Of a stretch of 64,000 nt of DNA, positions 9,324 to 17,409 are shown in pieces; positions within the stretch are counted from its first letter, which is position 1; every line of letters starts with the position of its first letter. Under the pieces are notes generated by a model, which was not told the DNA's origin, ran no database searches, and saw nothing but the letters and a program-made list of their open reading frames with translations. The stretch comes from Gammaproteobacteria bacterium (GTDB taxonomy: Bacteria > Pseudomonadota > Gammaproteobacteria > JAABTG01): NCBI GenBank assembly GCA_017999615.1, contig JAGNLM010000003.1, positions 1-64,000 on the forward strand, given 5' to 3'. A program made the position numbers and the translations under genes.

Positions 9324-10649
9324 TCATCCTCGATCCAGCCCAGCGAGCAGCCATTCGTACGTGGGCTGCACCTCGACTCCCGGCTCCTTCAAGCCCGTCA
9401 GTGCGTCGCGGTCGAGCACCAGCAGACGCCGCACGGCGCGTGAGTGGTCCTGGGCCGCTGCCGTTAACGCGCGCACCTCGCGCACCAGCGTGTCTGGCGA
9501 AGAGACATCAGCACAGACCTGAATCAGCTCCTCGCCGTTGCCGAGATATCGCGCGAGGAAATCGACCTCCAACCCGTCCCGCGTCTTCACGTACCCGACC
9601 TCGGTCCCGCGCCGCTCCAACTCGTTCAGCACGGCGGTCTCCAGTGAGTGCCCCACGTTGGAACGGCCGCTCGCGTCGAAGGCCTTGATCAGCCCCGGAT
9701 CCGCCGGGTAGAGCTTCCGGGGGTTCGAGTTGCGCTGCCGCTCTGACTCGGTGGCCAGGGAAACGGCACTGAGCAGAAAGGCATCCAGCAGATGGCCGAG
9801 CAGGGCATGGACGGCGTCCTTCGCGATGGCGTGCCCCTGCGCCTTCAGGTCCTGGTGCAACCGGTGGACACTGAAGCTTCCGGCCGGATTGCGCAGGCAC
9901 TGTCGCACCAGCCAGCGCAGGGCGGCAACCTGTGACACCCCGTAGCGTTCCACGACGTCGCGAAAGAGGACCGTGTCGACATAGCCCTGCAAGAGCTCGA
10001 TCCGCAGCGGAGCGGGGAGGCCCTGCGTCTCGGGAAACCCGCCTTCGACCAGGAACTCACGAAACCGCTTCTCGATCAGCGACCGCTCGGCCGGGGGCCA
10101 TTCGGAGGGCTTGCGCGTTGGCTCTTCGCCGTGATGACGGAGGAACTCGCGGAAGCTGAACGGGCGAATGACCGTCGCTATGCCACGACCGCGCAGTGAG
10201 GTGTGGACCTCCCGCGAGAGCATGCGCGCCGAGGAGCCAGAGACGGCGATCTCTACCTTCTCCGAATCCAGCACGCGCCGAACGAACCGCTCCCACCCGG
10301 GCACCAGCTGGACCTCGTCCAGGAACCAGTACACCGTCTCGCGCCCGCGCAGTGCGGGGTAGCGACGGTAGTACTCCTCGAGCAGGAACCCGAGCTGTTC
10401 GACGCCGAGGTCGCCGAATCGGTCGTCGTCGAAGCTGAGGTACACGGCACGCTCCGGCGGCAGGGACTGCCGGCGCTCGGCCTGCAACTGGCGGAGAAAT
10501 GTCGTCTTGCCGGCGCGGCGCATGCCGATCACGGCGTGCACCTTGCCCGACACCGCCGGCAGGCGCGCGTCGCGAGGGGTCAGGGTCGGTGCCGCAGCCG
10601 GCTCCAGTGCAGCGCTCAGCTTCTCTGCCAGGACGGGATGGAGGCTCAT
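9324..10649 (-). CDS. AAA-type ATPase with DUF4143 C-terminal domain
   Basis: A 441-aa protein of the widespread P-loop 'ATP-binding protein/DUF4143' family. Walker A is in 'IGMRRAGKTTFLRQL' (~residue 45) and Walker B in 'YWFLDEVQLVPGWE' (~residue 108); the C-terminal half is the DUF4143 restriction-endonuclease-like region with 'EVDFLARY'. The cellular role of this family is unknown; members are often found in accessory or defence-rich DNA. There is no Shine-Dalgarno, and the promoter-like TTGACA sits so close that the mRNA may be leaderless. The same-strand Fic gene lies upstream. Confidence 0.85.
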   Translation of the reverse strand: MSLHPVLAEKLSAALEPAAAPTLTPRDARLPAVSGKVHAVIGMRRAGKTTFLRQLQAERRQSLPPERAVYLSFDDDRFGDLGVEQLGFLLEEYYRRYPALRGRETVYWFLDEVQLVPGWERFVRRVLDSEKVEIAVSGSSARMLSREVHTSLRGRGIATVIRPFSFREFLRHHGEEPTRKPSEWPPAERSLIEKRFREFLVEGGFPETQGLPAPLRIELLQGYVDTVLFRDVVERYGVSQVAALRWLVRQCLRNPAGSFSVHRLHQDLKAQGHAIAKDAVHALLGHLLDAFLLSAVSLATESERQRNSNPRKLYPADPGLIKAFDASGRSNVGHSLETAVLNELERRGTEVGYVKTRDGLEVDFLARYLGNGEELIQVCADVSSPDTLVREVRALTAAAQDHSRAVRRLLVLDRDALTGLKEPGVEVQPTYEWLLAGLDRG

Positions 10650-10669
10650 GCGGACAGAATCTCGGTATT

Positions 10670-10690
10670 GTGTCCTTCTGTCAAGGACAC
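10670..10690 (-). promoter_or_regulatory. Operator-like inverted repeat over a TTGACA -35 box
   Basis: GTGTCCTT-N5-AAGGACAC is a perfect 8-bp inverted repeat located 21-41 bp upstream of the DUF4143 ATPase start. On the minus strand the spacer and right arm contain TTGACA, a consensus -35 hexamer. A weak -10 (GATTCT) follows at 17 bp. A dimeric repressor bound here would block the promoter; the regulator is not identified. Confidence 0.5.
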
Positions 10691-10719
10691 TTTGTTAATA
10701 ATGCAGCCTTCTGGAAAGG

Positions 10720-11901
10720 CTACCGAGGTGCGGTCCCGCGGGCGGGCCTCGCGAAGCCCGGCCAGAGGCGATGGTCCTCGTACGGAACGAGCAGCCCTTG
10801 TTCCCGCAGGCGGCGCAGATCGCGCTGTTTGGTCTTGTCCGTGCGCTTCGCGTACAGCGCCAGGTACCACGGGGCGCGCCGCAGATCCGCAAGGGACACC
10901 GGCTGTCCCGCCTTCAGGACCTGGGTGACGATGGCGTACTGGCGGGCGTTGATCTCTCTGGCGTCGTGCCGGCGCTTGACTTCCGTTTCGAAAAGCAGCA
11001 CCCGAACGATGTAGTTGACGCGCCCGTGCAGGCTGTTCAGGGTGCGGAGCATGCCCTCCAGGAAGAACTCGACGAAGTCCACGTTGGGATGCGCACGGCC
11101 CGCCTCGGCCGCCTTGCGGCAGGCGTTGAAGAGCGCGTAATAGCGATGGATGTGGTCCAGGTAGTACCGCGCCTGGGCGAAGGGGGCGTACTGGAAGCCC
11201 TCGCGCAGCAGCAGGGTCGCCTCGAGGACGCGACCGACGCGGCCGTTGCCGTCCCAGAACGGATGGATCACCTCATAGTAGTAATGAACCAGTGGGGCGC
11301 GGACCAGCACCGGCAGCCCCTGGGCCTCCAGTTCGCCGTGCCAGTCCAGCAGGGCCTCCAGGAGCCGGTGCACGTCGGCGCCGAGTTGCGGCGGCTTGTG
11401 GCGGCCCCCGTGCGCCTGATCCCCCACGAAGGTGGGCAGGTGCTTCGGGTTGTCTCGTAGCAGTCCCGGCTGGTTGTGCTCGTGGGGCAGGTCCCGGGTG
11501 ATGGCCTCGTGCACGGCCCGGACGAAGTCCACGCTCAGGCGCCAGTCCGGGCTCGCCGCTGCCCCCCGGGCCAGGTCGTAGGCCGCCTTGATGTTGACCG
11601 CGCGACGCTGCTCCACTCCCTCGACCTCTGCCGGGGGCAGGGCGAGAGCACGCTGGGTCTCTTCCTCCGTGAGGGTGCCGCCCTCGATGCTGTTGGTGCC
11701 GAAGACGCTTGAGACCACGACCTCCCGCTCCAGTTGGCCGGCGACCTGGGCCAGGGGGGAGTCGTGGAGGCGCTGCTGGGCGTCGCCCACGCGCAAGAGC
11801 AGGGTCTCCACCCGGGCAGCGTCCACGCCGACCTGGAACGTGAAGGGGCCGAAACGAGCGGTCTCGACACGCAGTCTGTACTCAGGTATCGCGAGCGCCA
11901 C
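10720..11901 (-). CDS. Fic-domain AMP-transferase-like protein
   Basis: A 393-aa Fic protein. It contains the complete catalytic loop 'HPFWDGNGRVGR', so AMPylation (or related NMP transfer) of a target protein is predicted. An N-terminal 'TNSIEG' matches the inhibitory-helix motif (S/T)xxxE(G/N), placing it in class II with built-in auto-inhibition. The C-terminus looks like a winged helix ('LRRLREQGLL'). The start is GTG and lacks an obvious Shine-Dalgarno. It precedes the DUF4143 ATPase gene, though a promoter and operator lie between them. The target is unknown. Confidence 0.9.
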   Translation of the reverse strand: MALAIPEYRLRVETARFGPFTFQVGVDAARVETLLLRVGDAQQRLHDSPLAQVAGQLEREVVVSSVFGTNSIEGGTLTEEETQRALALPPAEVEGVEQRRAVNIKAAYDLARGAAASPDWRLSVDFVRAVHEAITRDLPHEHNQPGLLRDNPKHLPTFVGDQAHGGRHKPPQLGADVHRLLEALLDWHGELEAQGLPVLVRAPLVHYYYEVIHPFWDGNGRVGRVLEATLLLREGFQYAPFAQARYYLDHIHRYYALFNACRKAAEAGRAHPNVDFVEFFLEGMLRTLNSLHGRVNYIVRVLLFETEVKRRHDAREINARQYAIVTQVLKAGQPVSLADLRRAPWYLALYAKRTDKTKQRDLRRLREQGLLVPYEDHRLWPGFARPARGTAPR

Positions 11902-11952
11902 GGAGGATGTCCCGGGAAGTGTCCACCTTGCAGTGTCTCTTACTGCCTGATT

Positions 11953-11958
11953 ATTATA
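11953..11958 (-). promoter_or_regulatory. TATAAT -10 box upstream of the Fic gene
   Basis: A perfect minus-strand TATAAT in a locally AT-rich island (11948-11970) within otherwise GC-rich DNA, about 52 bp upstream of the Fic start codon. No convincing -35 is visible at 16-18 bp, so the assignment is tentative. Confidence 0.4.
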
Positions 11959-12029
11959 GTAGTTATGGACGACAAAGACATCGAGCGTCCTTCAGGATGT
12001 CCTCTTGCTGGAGGCAAGGAGTTTCTGCA

Positions 12030-12776
12030 GTGGACATTCCACGGATCTTCAACATCACCGAAAGTGCGCACCGCATCCACAACCCGTTCACCCCAGAAAA
12101 GCTCGCCACTCTCGGCGCTGCGCTGCGTCTGGAATCGGGGGCCCGAGTGCTCGACCTCGGCAGCGGTTCGGGGGAGATGCTGTGCACCTGGGCACGCGAT
12201 CACGGCGTCATCGGCACCGGCATCGACATGAGCCCGTTGTTCACCGAGCAGGCGAGACTCCGTGCCGAAGAGCTCGGCGTTGCCGACCGAGTCGAGTTCA
12301 TCCACGGCGATGCTGCCGGCTATGTCTCTCACGAGAAGGTCAGTGTGGCAGCCTGTGTCGGTGCCACCTGGGTCGGTGGGGGAGTCGTCGGCACCATCGA
12401 GCTTCTGGCGCGGAGCTTGCGAACCGGCGGGGTCATCCTCATCGGCGAGCCCTACTGGCGGCAGTTACCGCCGACGGAGGATGTCGCCAGAGGGTGCCTT
12501 GCCAACTCGATATCGGATTTTCTCCCGCTTCCAGAACTTCTCGCGTCTTTGGGCCGCCTCGGCTATGACGTCGTTGAAATGGTTCTGGCCGACCAGGACA
12601 GCTGGGACAGGTACGAGGCTGCCAAGTGGCTCACCATGCGCCGATGGCTCGAAGCGAATCCCGGCGACGAGTTCGCCAGAGAGGTTCGAGCCGAGCTGAC
12701 CTCGGAGCCCGTGCGTTACGCCAGGTACACGCGGGAATACCTCGGGTGGGGCGTGTTCGCGCTGATGGCGCGCTAG
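12030..12776 (+). CDS. SAM-dependent class I methyltransferase
   Basis: A 248-aa protein with the class I methyltransferase motif I 'VLDLGSGSGEML' (~residue 38), an acidic motif II 'GIDMSPL' and a motif for the post-I strand 'VEFIHGDAAG'. Its N-terminus ('NITESAHRIHNPFTPEKL') resembles small-molecule methyltransferases of the ubiE/cyclopropane type, but the substrate cannot be assigned. The GTG at 12030 is chosen because AAGGAG is centred about 10 nt upstream. The frame continues upstream across the Fic promoter, but that stretch looks non-coding. It stands alone. Confidence 0.8.
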   Translation: MDIPRIFNITESAHRIHNPFTPEKLATLGAALRLESGARVLDLGSGSGEMLCTWARDHGVIGTGIDMSPLFTEQARLRAEELGVADRVEFIHGDAAGYVSHEKVSVAACVGATWVGGGVVGTIELLARSLRTGGVILIGEPYWRQLPPTEDVARGCLANSISDFLPLPELLASLGRLGYDVVEMVLADQDSWDRYEAAKWLTMRRWLEANPGDEFAREVRAELTSEPVRYARYTREYLGWGVFALMAR

Positions 12777-12787
12777 GTTTCGGGGCC

Positions 12788-12916
12788 CTACCGTGCGAAC
12801 GCGAGCTTCGCGTTCTGCTCCTGGATCTGCTTCACCTGGGCTGTCACTGCTGACTGGAGCAGCTGCACGCGCCCCATCTGAAGGGCTGCCATCACGTCGT
12901 CGAGGCTGGTGCTCAT
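12788..12916 (-). CDS. Small helical protein, 42 aa
   Basis: A 42-codon frame on the minus strand beginning 'MSTSLDDVMAALQMGR' and ending 'KLAFAR'. The peptide is amphipathic and Gln-rich, and could be one or two helices. An excellent GGAGG site lies 8 nt upstream of the ATG, the strongest evidence that it is translated. It vaguely resembles very short motility-type (YjfB-like) peptides, but I cannot confirm this. It is convergent with the methyltransferase gene and last in a run of three small same-strand frames. Confidence 0.5.
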   Translation of the reverse strand: MSTSLDDVMAALQMGRVQLLQSAVTAQVKQIQEQNAKLAFAR

Positions 12917-12934
12917 CTGAAGGTCCTCCGGTCG

Positions 12935-13093
12935 TCAGTGTGAGGTTTCCGCGAGGTCTCGGATCGGATTGAAGGGCGCCACCACCCTTCGCAGGGCGTC
13001 GCACAATCGGCGCTCCTCCCGAACGAAGCGCAGGAGGTAAACGCGAATGTCGCGGGCGAACTGGCGTGACCGCGACCGTACGGGGCTCGGCAC
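12935..13093 (-). CDS. Possible small basic amphipathic protein, 52 aa
   Basis: An open frame with a GTG start at 13093, encoding an Arg-rich amphipathic peptide ('QFARDIRVYLLRFVREERR', later 'ALRRVVAPFNPIRDLAE'). It fits neatly between the genes at 12788-12916 and 13108-13449 on the same strand, with 15-18 bp gaps. The start has no visible Shine-Dalgarno, so the support is the protein-like periodicity and the position. Function unknown. Confidence 0.3.
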   Translation of the reverse strand: MPSPVRSRSRQFARDIRVYLLRFVREERRLCDALRRVVAPFNPIRDLAETSH

Positions 13094-13107
13094 CTCGGCA
13101 CACGGGC

Positions 13108-13449
13108 CTACCCAGTGCAGGCTCCCCGGCCCGCTCGGATCAGTCGCCGTACCGAGGTCGCGCTCCAGTCGATGCCGCCGGTGCGCGCGTCCTGAAGAAC
13201 TGCCGGATCCACCGGGTAGATGACCGTGCGGTGTCCGCTGCTTCCGAGGAGGCCCATGACCGCAGTGGCAGTCGGCGACGGCTCCAGACCCTGAAGCAGG
13301 CGGATGACGTCGGCCTCGAACTCGGTTGCATCCGGATTGGCGGCGCCGAATCGAAGCACGGCCCGGGGTCCGGCCGGGGTCTGCTCCAACCGGGCGCCCG
13401 CGTAGACCCGGCCACCGTCGACCGAGATGCCGTAGTCGAACTCCCTCAT
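13108..13449 (-). CDS. Hypothetical protein, 113 aa
   Basis: An unrecognised protein starting 'MREFDYGISVDGGRVYAG'. An N-terminal beta-like stretch is followed by an acidic helix ('FEADVIRLLQGLE') and a C-terminal basic helix. No catalytic motif or membrane segment is seen. The ATG at 13449 has AAGG about 11 nt upstream; the frame extends to 13506 but the extra residues look non-coding. It heads three small minus-strand frames that may form one transcript. Confidence 0.5.
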   Translation of the reverse strand: MREFDYGISVDGGRVYAGARLEQTPAGPRAVLRFGAANPDATEFEADVIRLLQGLEPSPTATAVMGLLGSSGHRTVIYPVDPAVLQDARTGGIDWSATSVRRLIRAGRGACTG

Positions 13450-13534
13450 CTCGAAAGTACCTTGCCGATCCCCTGGTCCGGGGACGCCGTCAGGCAGACA
13501 ACCCACACGGCTCCTCTGAAGGGTCCTTCTAAAG

Positions 13535-14026
13535 CTAGTCGAAGACGCCTTCCAGGACCTCGGCCACGATGGCGGTCCCGAGGGTCACCAGAAGGAGATC
13601 GGTGCCGGAGATGGTCCACTCATGGCCTGGATAGCTCGGAAGCCGCGCGAGCATGGGCCCTGGCACGACCTTCTTCGCAATCCCCGGCGGCAGCGGTTTG
13701 CCCCGAGCCAGGTTCTTGCGAATGCCCGGGGGCAGGGATGCGTACCCCGTGTACCCCTGCGCCAGCGCGAGGCTGCGGGCTTCCTCGCGGCCGATGCTCA
13801 CGCGCACCGGTCCCTCTGCGCCTCTCGTCTCCGGGCCGGCGTCGGGCTGATGCCCGCCTTTCCCGCCTTTCCCGCCTTTCCCGGCCTTGTCCGGCTTTCC
13901 CTTGCCCTCTGGAGGGGCCGCCGCCGTGGGAGATGCGGGGAGCGAGACCAACAGGACGAGCGACGCGATGGCCTTCAGGGTGTACCGTCTCGTCTGATCA
14001 AGCGGCGACTGATCAATCGGCGACAT
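13535..14026 (-). CDS. CigR/RcnB-like periplasmic protein
   Basis: A 163-aa exported protein with a signal peptide (~residues 18-40), then a low-complexity Lys/Gly/Pro linker (three GKG repeats from a CCCGCCTTT tandem repeat). The family hallmark repeat 'LPPGIRKNLARGKPLPPGIAKKV' lies near residue 100, followed by a C-terminal hydrophobic segment. It matches the 'anti-virulence regulator CigR/RcnB' group by the PPGI-KN-L-RG-PLPPG signature; the mechanism is unclear. The ATG has GGAGG 9 nt upstream. Divergent from the WG/ankyrin gene. Confidence 0.7.
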   Translation of the reverse strand: MSPIDQSPLDQTRRYTLKAIASLVLLVSLPASPTAAAPPEGKGKPDKAGKGGKGGKGGHQPDAGPETRGAEGPVRVSIGREEARSLALAQGYTGYASLPPGIRKNLARGKPLPPGIAKKVVPGPMLARLPSYPGHEWTISGTDLLLVTLGTAIVAEVLEGVFD

Positions 14027-14105
14027 GTCGGTCCGCCTCCAATGAGGGCGCACCAGGCGCTCCGGTGGGTCTATCTTGACCGATCATAAGGCTGGGGAGA
14101 TCTCG

Positions 14106-15653
14106 ATGCACACGCATTCTGCACGGCTCCGCACGCTGCTGACCCTCGGCTTCGTTCTTCTCTGCGTTGGCCAGGTCTGGGTGGTCTCGGCGCACGCGGC
14201 GCCGGTGTTGTCTGCGTTCGAAGACCCGGCGAGCGGACTGTGGGGGTACCGGGACGCTCGAGGTGCGGTGGTGATCGAGCCGCGCTTCCTCGTCGCCCAG
14301 GACTTCTCGGCGCACGGCATCGCCGCGGTCGCCGACGCCGTCGGTTGGAGGATCATCGACCAGCGCGGGGCGGTGCTGATCCCCCAGCCCTATCTCGTGG
14401 ACAACGGACCGGACCCCTTCCAGGGAGGCCTGGCCCGCTTCGTCGAAGGCGGACGCCTTGGCTTCTTCGACGAGAGCGGCCGCGTCGTCATTCCGGCCCG
14501 CTTCGCGTTCGTCGCGCCGTTCTCCGAGGGACGTGCCGCCTTCTGCGAGGGGTGCCGCGAGCAGGCGGAGGGCGAGCACCGCTCCGTGCGGGGTGGGCGC
14601 TGGGGCTTCATCGACCGGCGCGGAAACGTCACCGGTTCCCCCGCGCTAGCCGGCCTCTCGGCCGCGGGGGGAGCGCAAGCGGGGGCCGGGGACCTCGTCG
14701 AGGCGGCCGAGCGTGGCGATGTCGCCGAGGTCCAGGCGCTGCTCGGGGCGGGGACGGACGTCAACGCCGCACGGGGCGATGGCGCCACGGCGCTGCTCGT
14801 GGCCTCGCAGAATGGTCATCCCGAGGTGGTAGTAACCCTGCTCCAGGCCCACGCCGACGTGAACGCCCGGGACAGCTATGGCGACACGGCGCTGATGGCG
14901 GCCGCGCTGGGTGGTCACCGGGCCGTGGTTCGGGCACTCCTCGCGGCCGAGGCCGACGTCAACGCCAGGGCCGTCAATGGCGCCACCGCGTTGCTCCTGG
15001 CCTCCCAGGAGGGCCACCTGGAGGCGGTCCAGGCGCTCATCGGGGCCCGGGCCGACGTCGATGCCGGGCGGCACGATGGGGTCACGGCGTTGATGCTGGC
15101 GTCGCTCAAGGGGCATCTCGAGGTGGTGCGGGCGCTGCTCGCGGCGAAGGCCGACGTGAACACCAAGGCCGGCAGTGGCGCGATGCCGCTGGTCCTTTCC
15201 TCGGAGAAGTGCCACCGGGAGGTGGTGCGGGCGATGCTGAAGGCGGGTGCGGACGGCAACGCCGCGAGCGGCGAGGGCCCGACGGCGCTGATGCTGGCCT
15301 CCCAGGAGGGCCACCTGGAGGTGGTCCACGCGCTCATCGGGGCCCGGGCCGACGTGAACGCTCAGGCGGGGGACGGCCCCACCGCACTGATGCTGGCCTC
15401 GCGGGACGGCCACGCGGGGGTCGTGCGCGCGCTGCTCCGTGCGAGGGCGGACGCGAACGGCGAGAGTGGCGATGGCTTCACGGCGTTGATGGTCGCGTCG
15501 GCGCGCGGCCACCGGGAGGTGGTGCAGCTGCTGCTCGAGGGCGGTGCCGACGTGAACGCCCGGACGAGCGACGGGCTCACGGCGCTGCAAATGGCCTTGC
15601 AGAAAGGGCACCCGGAGGTCGTCGAGCTTCTGAAGGTGGCGGCAGAACGATGA
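14106..15653 (+). CDS. Exported WG-repeat plus ankyrin-repeat protein
   Basis: A 515-aa protein with three parts. A signal peptide is cleaved after 'AHA' near residue 33. About four WG (KWG-type) repeats follow (~40-175; 'GLWGYRDARGAVVIEPRF', 'GRLGFFDESGRVVIP', 'GRWGFIDRRGN'). Nine or so near-identical ankyrin repeats of 33 residues then run to the C-terminus ('GATALLLASQEGHLEAV' type). Both repeat classes mediate protein contacts; no catalytic domain is seen. The ATG has GGGGAG 7 nt upstream. Strong internal DNA repetition makes repeat-number change by recombination likely. Confidence 0.85.
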   Translation: MHTHSARLRTLLTLGFVLLCVGQVWVVSAHAAPVLSAFEDPASGLWGYRDARGAVVIEPRFLVAQDFSAHGIAAVADAVGWRIIDQRGAVLIPQPYLVDNGPDPFQGGLARFVEGGRLGFFDESGRVVIPARFAFVAPFSEGRAAFCEGCREQAEGEHRSVRGGRWGFIDRRGNVTGSPALAGLSAAGGAQAGAGDLVEAAERGDVAEVQALLGAGTDVNAARGDGATALLVASQNGHPEVVVTLLQAHADVNARDSYGDTALMAAALGGHRAVVRALLAAEADVNARAVNGATALLLASQEGHLEAVQALIGARADVDAGRHDGVTALMLASLKGHLEVVRALLAAKADVNTKAGSGAMPLVLSSEKCHREVVRAMLKAGADGNAASGEGPTALMLASQEGHLEVVHALIGARADVNAQAGDGPTALMLASRDGHAGVVRALLRARADANGESGDGFTALMVASARGHREVVQLLLEGGADVNARTSDGLTALQMALQKGHPEVVELLKVAAER

Positions 15654-15672
15654 CGCTCGTCGAGAAGACTCA

Positions 15673-15765
15673 GCCCTGGCGCGGCCTTCTTCGCGATGCC
15701 TTGGAGCGAACTCCCCGGACCGCGTTCTCCGGGGCGTTTGCCTGGGCTGGAGCCCGGTCCTTCGG
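15673..15765 (-). pseudogene. Possible degraded CigR-like remnant
   Basis: Within the 236-bp gap after the ankyrin gene, the minus strand encodes 'GSSLQGIAKKAAPG' preceded by a 'PGKRPGERG' stretch. This mirrors the 'PPGIRKN..RGKPLPPGIAKKVVPG' core of the CigR-like protein at 13535-14026. There is no start, no signal peptide and no sustained frame, so at most it is a decayed fragment or a chance match. Confidence 0.2.
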
Positions 15766-15889
15766 GGGCGGTCGGTGAGTATCGGTGGGGGAGGGGGGCG
15801 CTTGCCGGGGCGGCCGACAGTAGATAACCTGGGTTAGGACCGTGCCTCCTGCTGCGCGGCTGACCAGAACCAGAAACGGAGGGAATGCG

Positions 15890-16408
15890 ATGAAGACCCT
15901 GAACGCCTTGCTCGCTGTCGTGATCCTGGCCGGGGTGGCGGGCGCTCCGCTGGCTGCCGCCCAGCCCTTCGACCCCGGCGTGCCGCCGCCCAAGGTCCCC
16001 GCTGACTACTACGTTGGGGCGGAGAAGGCCGTATACCACCTCTCGGTGAACCCGGAGGAGAAGGGCTATCTGGCCGTGCTGGGGAACGTGCGGAACCACC
16101 TGAACGCTCTGGTCGCCAGCGGAGTGAAGCCGGAGATCAAGGTGGTGATAAACGGCGACGGCCTCGGTCTGCTGCAACTGGCCCACGAGCAGGAGTTCGA
16201 CGCTAACGCCAGGCTTCCCGCCGCGATCACCGAGCTGCGGGAGAAGGGCGTGCAGTTCCTGGTCTGCTACAACACCCTCACGGGCCGGAAGATCCCGATG
16301 GCCAAGCTGTACGGGGCCAAGCCGGGGGACCTGGTTCCGGCGGGAGTGGCGGAAGTGGCGGAAGTGGCGCGCCTGCAGGCCCTGGGCTATCACCTCGTGA
16401 AGCCCTGA
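15890..16408 (+). CDS. Exported DsrE-like family protein
   Basis: A 172-aa protein with a signal peptide (residues 1-24, cleavage after 'AAA'). It is followed by a DsrE/F-like alpha/beta domain ('AVYHLSVNPEE', 'VKPEIKVVINGDGLGLL', 'FLVCYNTLTGRKI'). The single Cys in 'VCYNT' occupies the position of the conserved DsrE-fold cysteine, so a sulfur-carrier role is possible but unproven for periplasmic members. The ATG is preceded by CGGAGGG at good spacing. It stands alone. Confidence 0.75.
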   Translation: MKTLNALLAVVILAGVAGAPLAAAQPFDPGVPPPKVPADYYVGAEKAVYHLSVNPEEKGYLAVLGNVRNHLNALVASGVKPEIKVVINGDGLGLLQLAHEQEFDANARLPAAITELREKGVQFLVCYNTLTGRKIPMAKLYGAKPGDLVPAGVAEVAEVARLQALGYHLVKP

Positions 16409-16518
16409 GGCCGAGTGGGAAACCGGCCTGCGCGGCTTGCGCAGGCGCCCTGCCGGCAGACCCGAGCCCGGGCGAGGACGCGCTCGGAGACGCGCTGTTT
16501 TTCGACTTCGCTAGACGT

Positions 16519-17241
16519 TCACCCGCGAAGCCTTCGAATGATGCGTCCCTCCATTGCCGCTCGCCCGCCTCGCCGCTTCGGGGCAAGGAGCACGAGGCCC
16601 GCGAGGGCGCAGGCCAGCAGCGGCAGGGCGCCGGGGAGGGGGACGGTCGCGACGCTCAGGTCGATGGCGTACGAGCCGGCGACGTAGAGGGGATAGCCTT
16701 CACCTTCGAAGAGCTGCCACCCTGTCCAGGGCAACTCCTTGCCGTCGCCGTTCGGGGGCGCGTTCTCGAGTCCGGAGACAAACTCGTCCCAGATCAGGCC
16801 ATCCGTGGAGAAGGGGCCGTCCACGTCGCCCACGTCAAAGACTGCCAGGTAATACGTGCCGGCGGTTGCGAGCGTCTCCGTCACTCGCCCGCAGTACAGG
16901 CAGGTATCCGCGTCGCCGCTGTCATCATCGGCCCGCAGGCCCTTCCCCGTACCGTCAAAGAGGACCAGAGCGGTGTCGAGGGTGCCGATGCTGGCAGTGA
17001 CCGCTGCCGAGAAGGCCCCCGCCGGTAGCTCCAGGCGGTACACGTCGATGTCGACGACGTCCGTGGTGCGGCTGGACGCGACCTGCCCCTGAATGCTGCT
17101 GACCCCGGGCCCAACCGCCAGGGCGGTGCCGATGAGGTCCCCTGCATCCAGCGACTCGATGTAGGTGGACGCCGTGGCAGGCGCCCCGGCGCAGAGCAGG
17201 CAGGAAACGAGGATTGCGTTGGTGATCCGGCTCGCAGTCAT
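16519..17241 (-). CDS. Secreted DVUA0089-like protein with VPLPA-type C-terminal sorting signal
   Basis: A 240-aa exported protein: signal peptide (1-25), beta-rich PPC-like domain ('YRLELPAGAFSA', 'DTALVLFDGTGKGLRADDD', 'GTYYLAVFDVGD') and a C-terminal tripartite tail 'VPLPGALPLLACALAG' then 'KRRGGR'. This is the VPLPA-CTERM form of the exosortase-type sorting signal. Known biology of such tails: membrane transit, cleavage and surface or EPS-associated export by an exosortase encoded elsewhere. No exosortase gene is in this window. Divergent from the 17410 gene. Confidence 0.75.
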   Translation of the reverse strand: MTASRITNAILVSCLLCAGAPATASTYIESLDAGDLIGTALAVGPGVSSIQGQVASSRTTDVVDIDVYRLELPAGAFSAAVTASIGTLDTALVLFDGTGKGLRADDDSGDADTCLYCGRVTETLATAGTYYLAVFDVGDVDGPFSTDGLIWDEFVSGLENAPPNGDGKELPWTGWQLFEGEGYPLYVAGSYAIDLSVATVPLPGALPLLACALAGLVLLAPKRRGGRAAMEGRIIRRLRG

Positions 17242-17409
17242 GTCCGCACGCCCCTCGCTGGAAGACGATGGCCAACGGGAGGATTGTGACCCCGTTCGCT
17301 GCGCGGGGCCACCCGGGCCTGCAGTTCAGTTCACCCCTGTTTCCGCGATACAGAGGGTCGGGCGGACTCGGCTGACCGAGCCTCTCCGCGCCGCGCACAG
17401 GAGGGTTGC

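Noticed and set aside
16430-16505. Possible terminator with a TTTTT run near 16498
   Set aside because: The stems that can be drawn upstream of the T-run are short and interrupted; not convincing.
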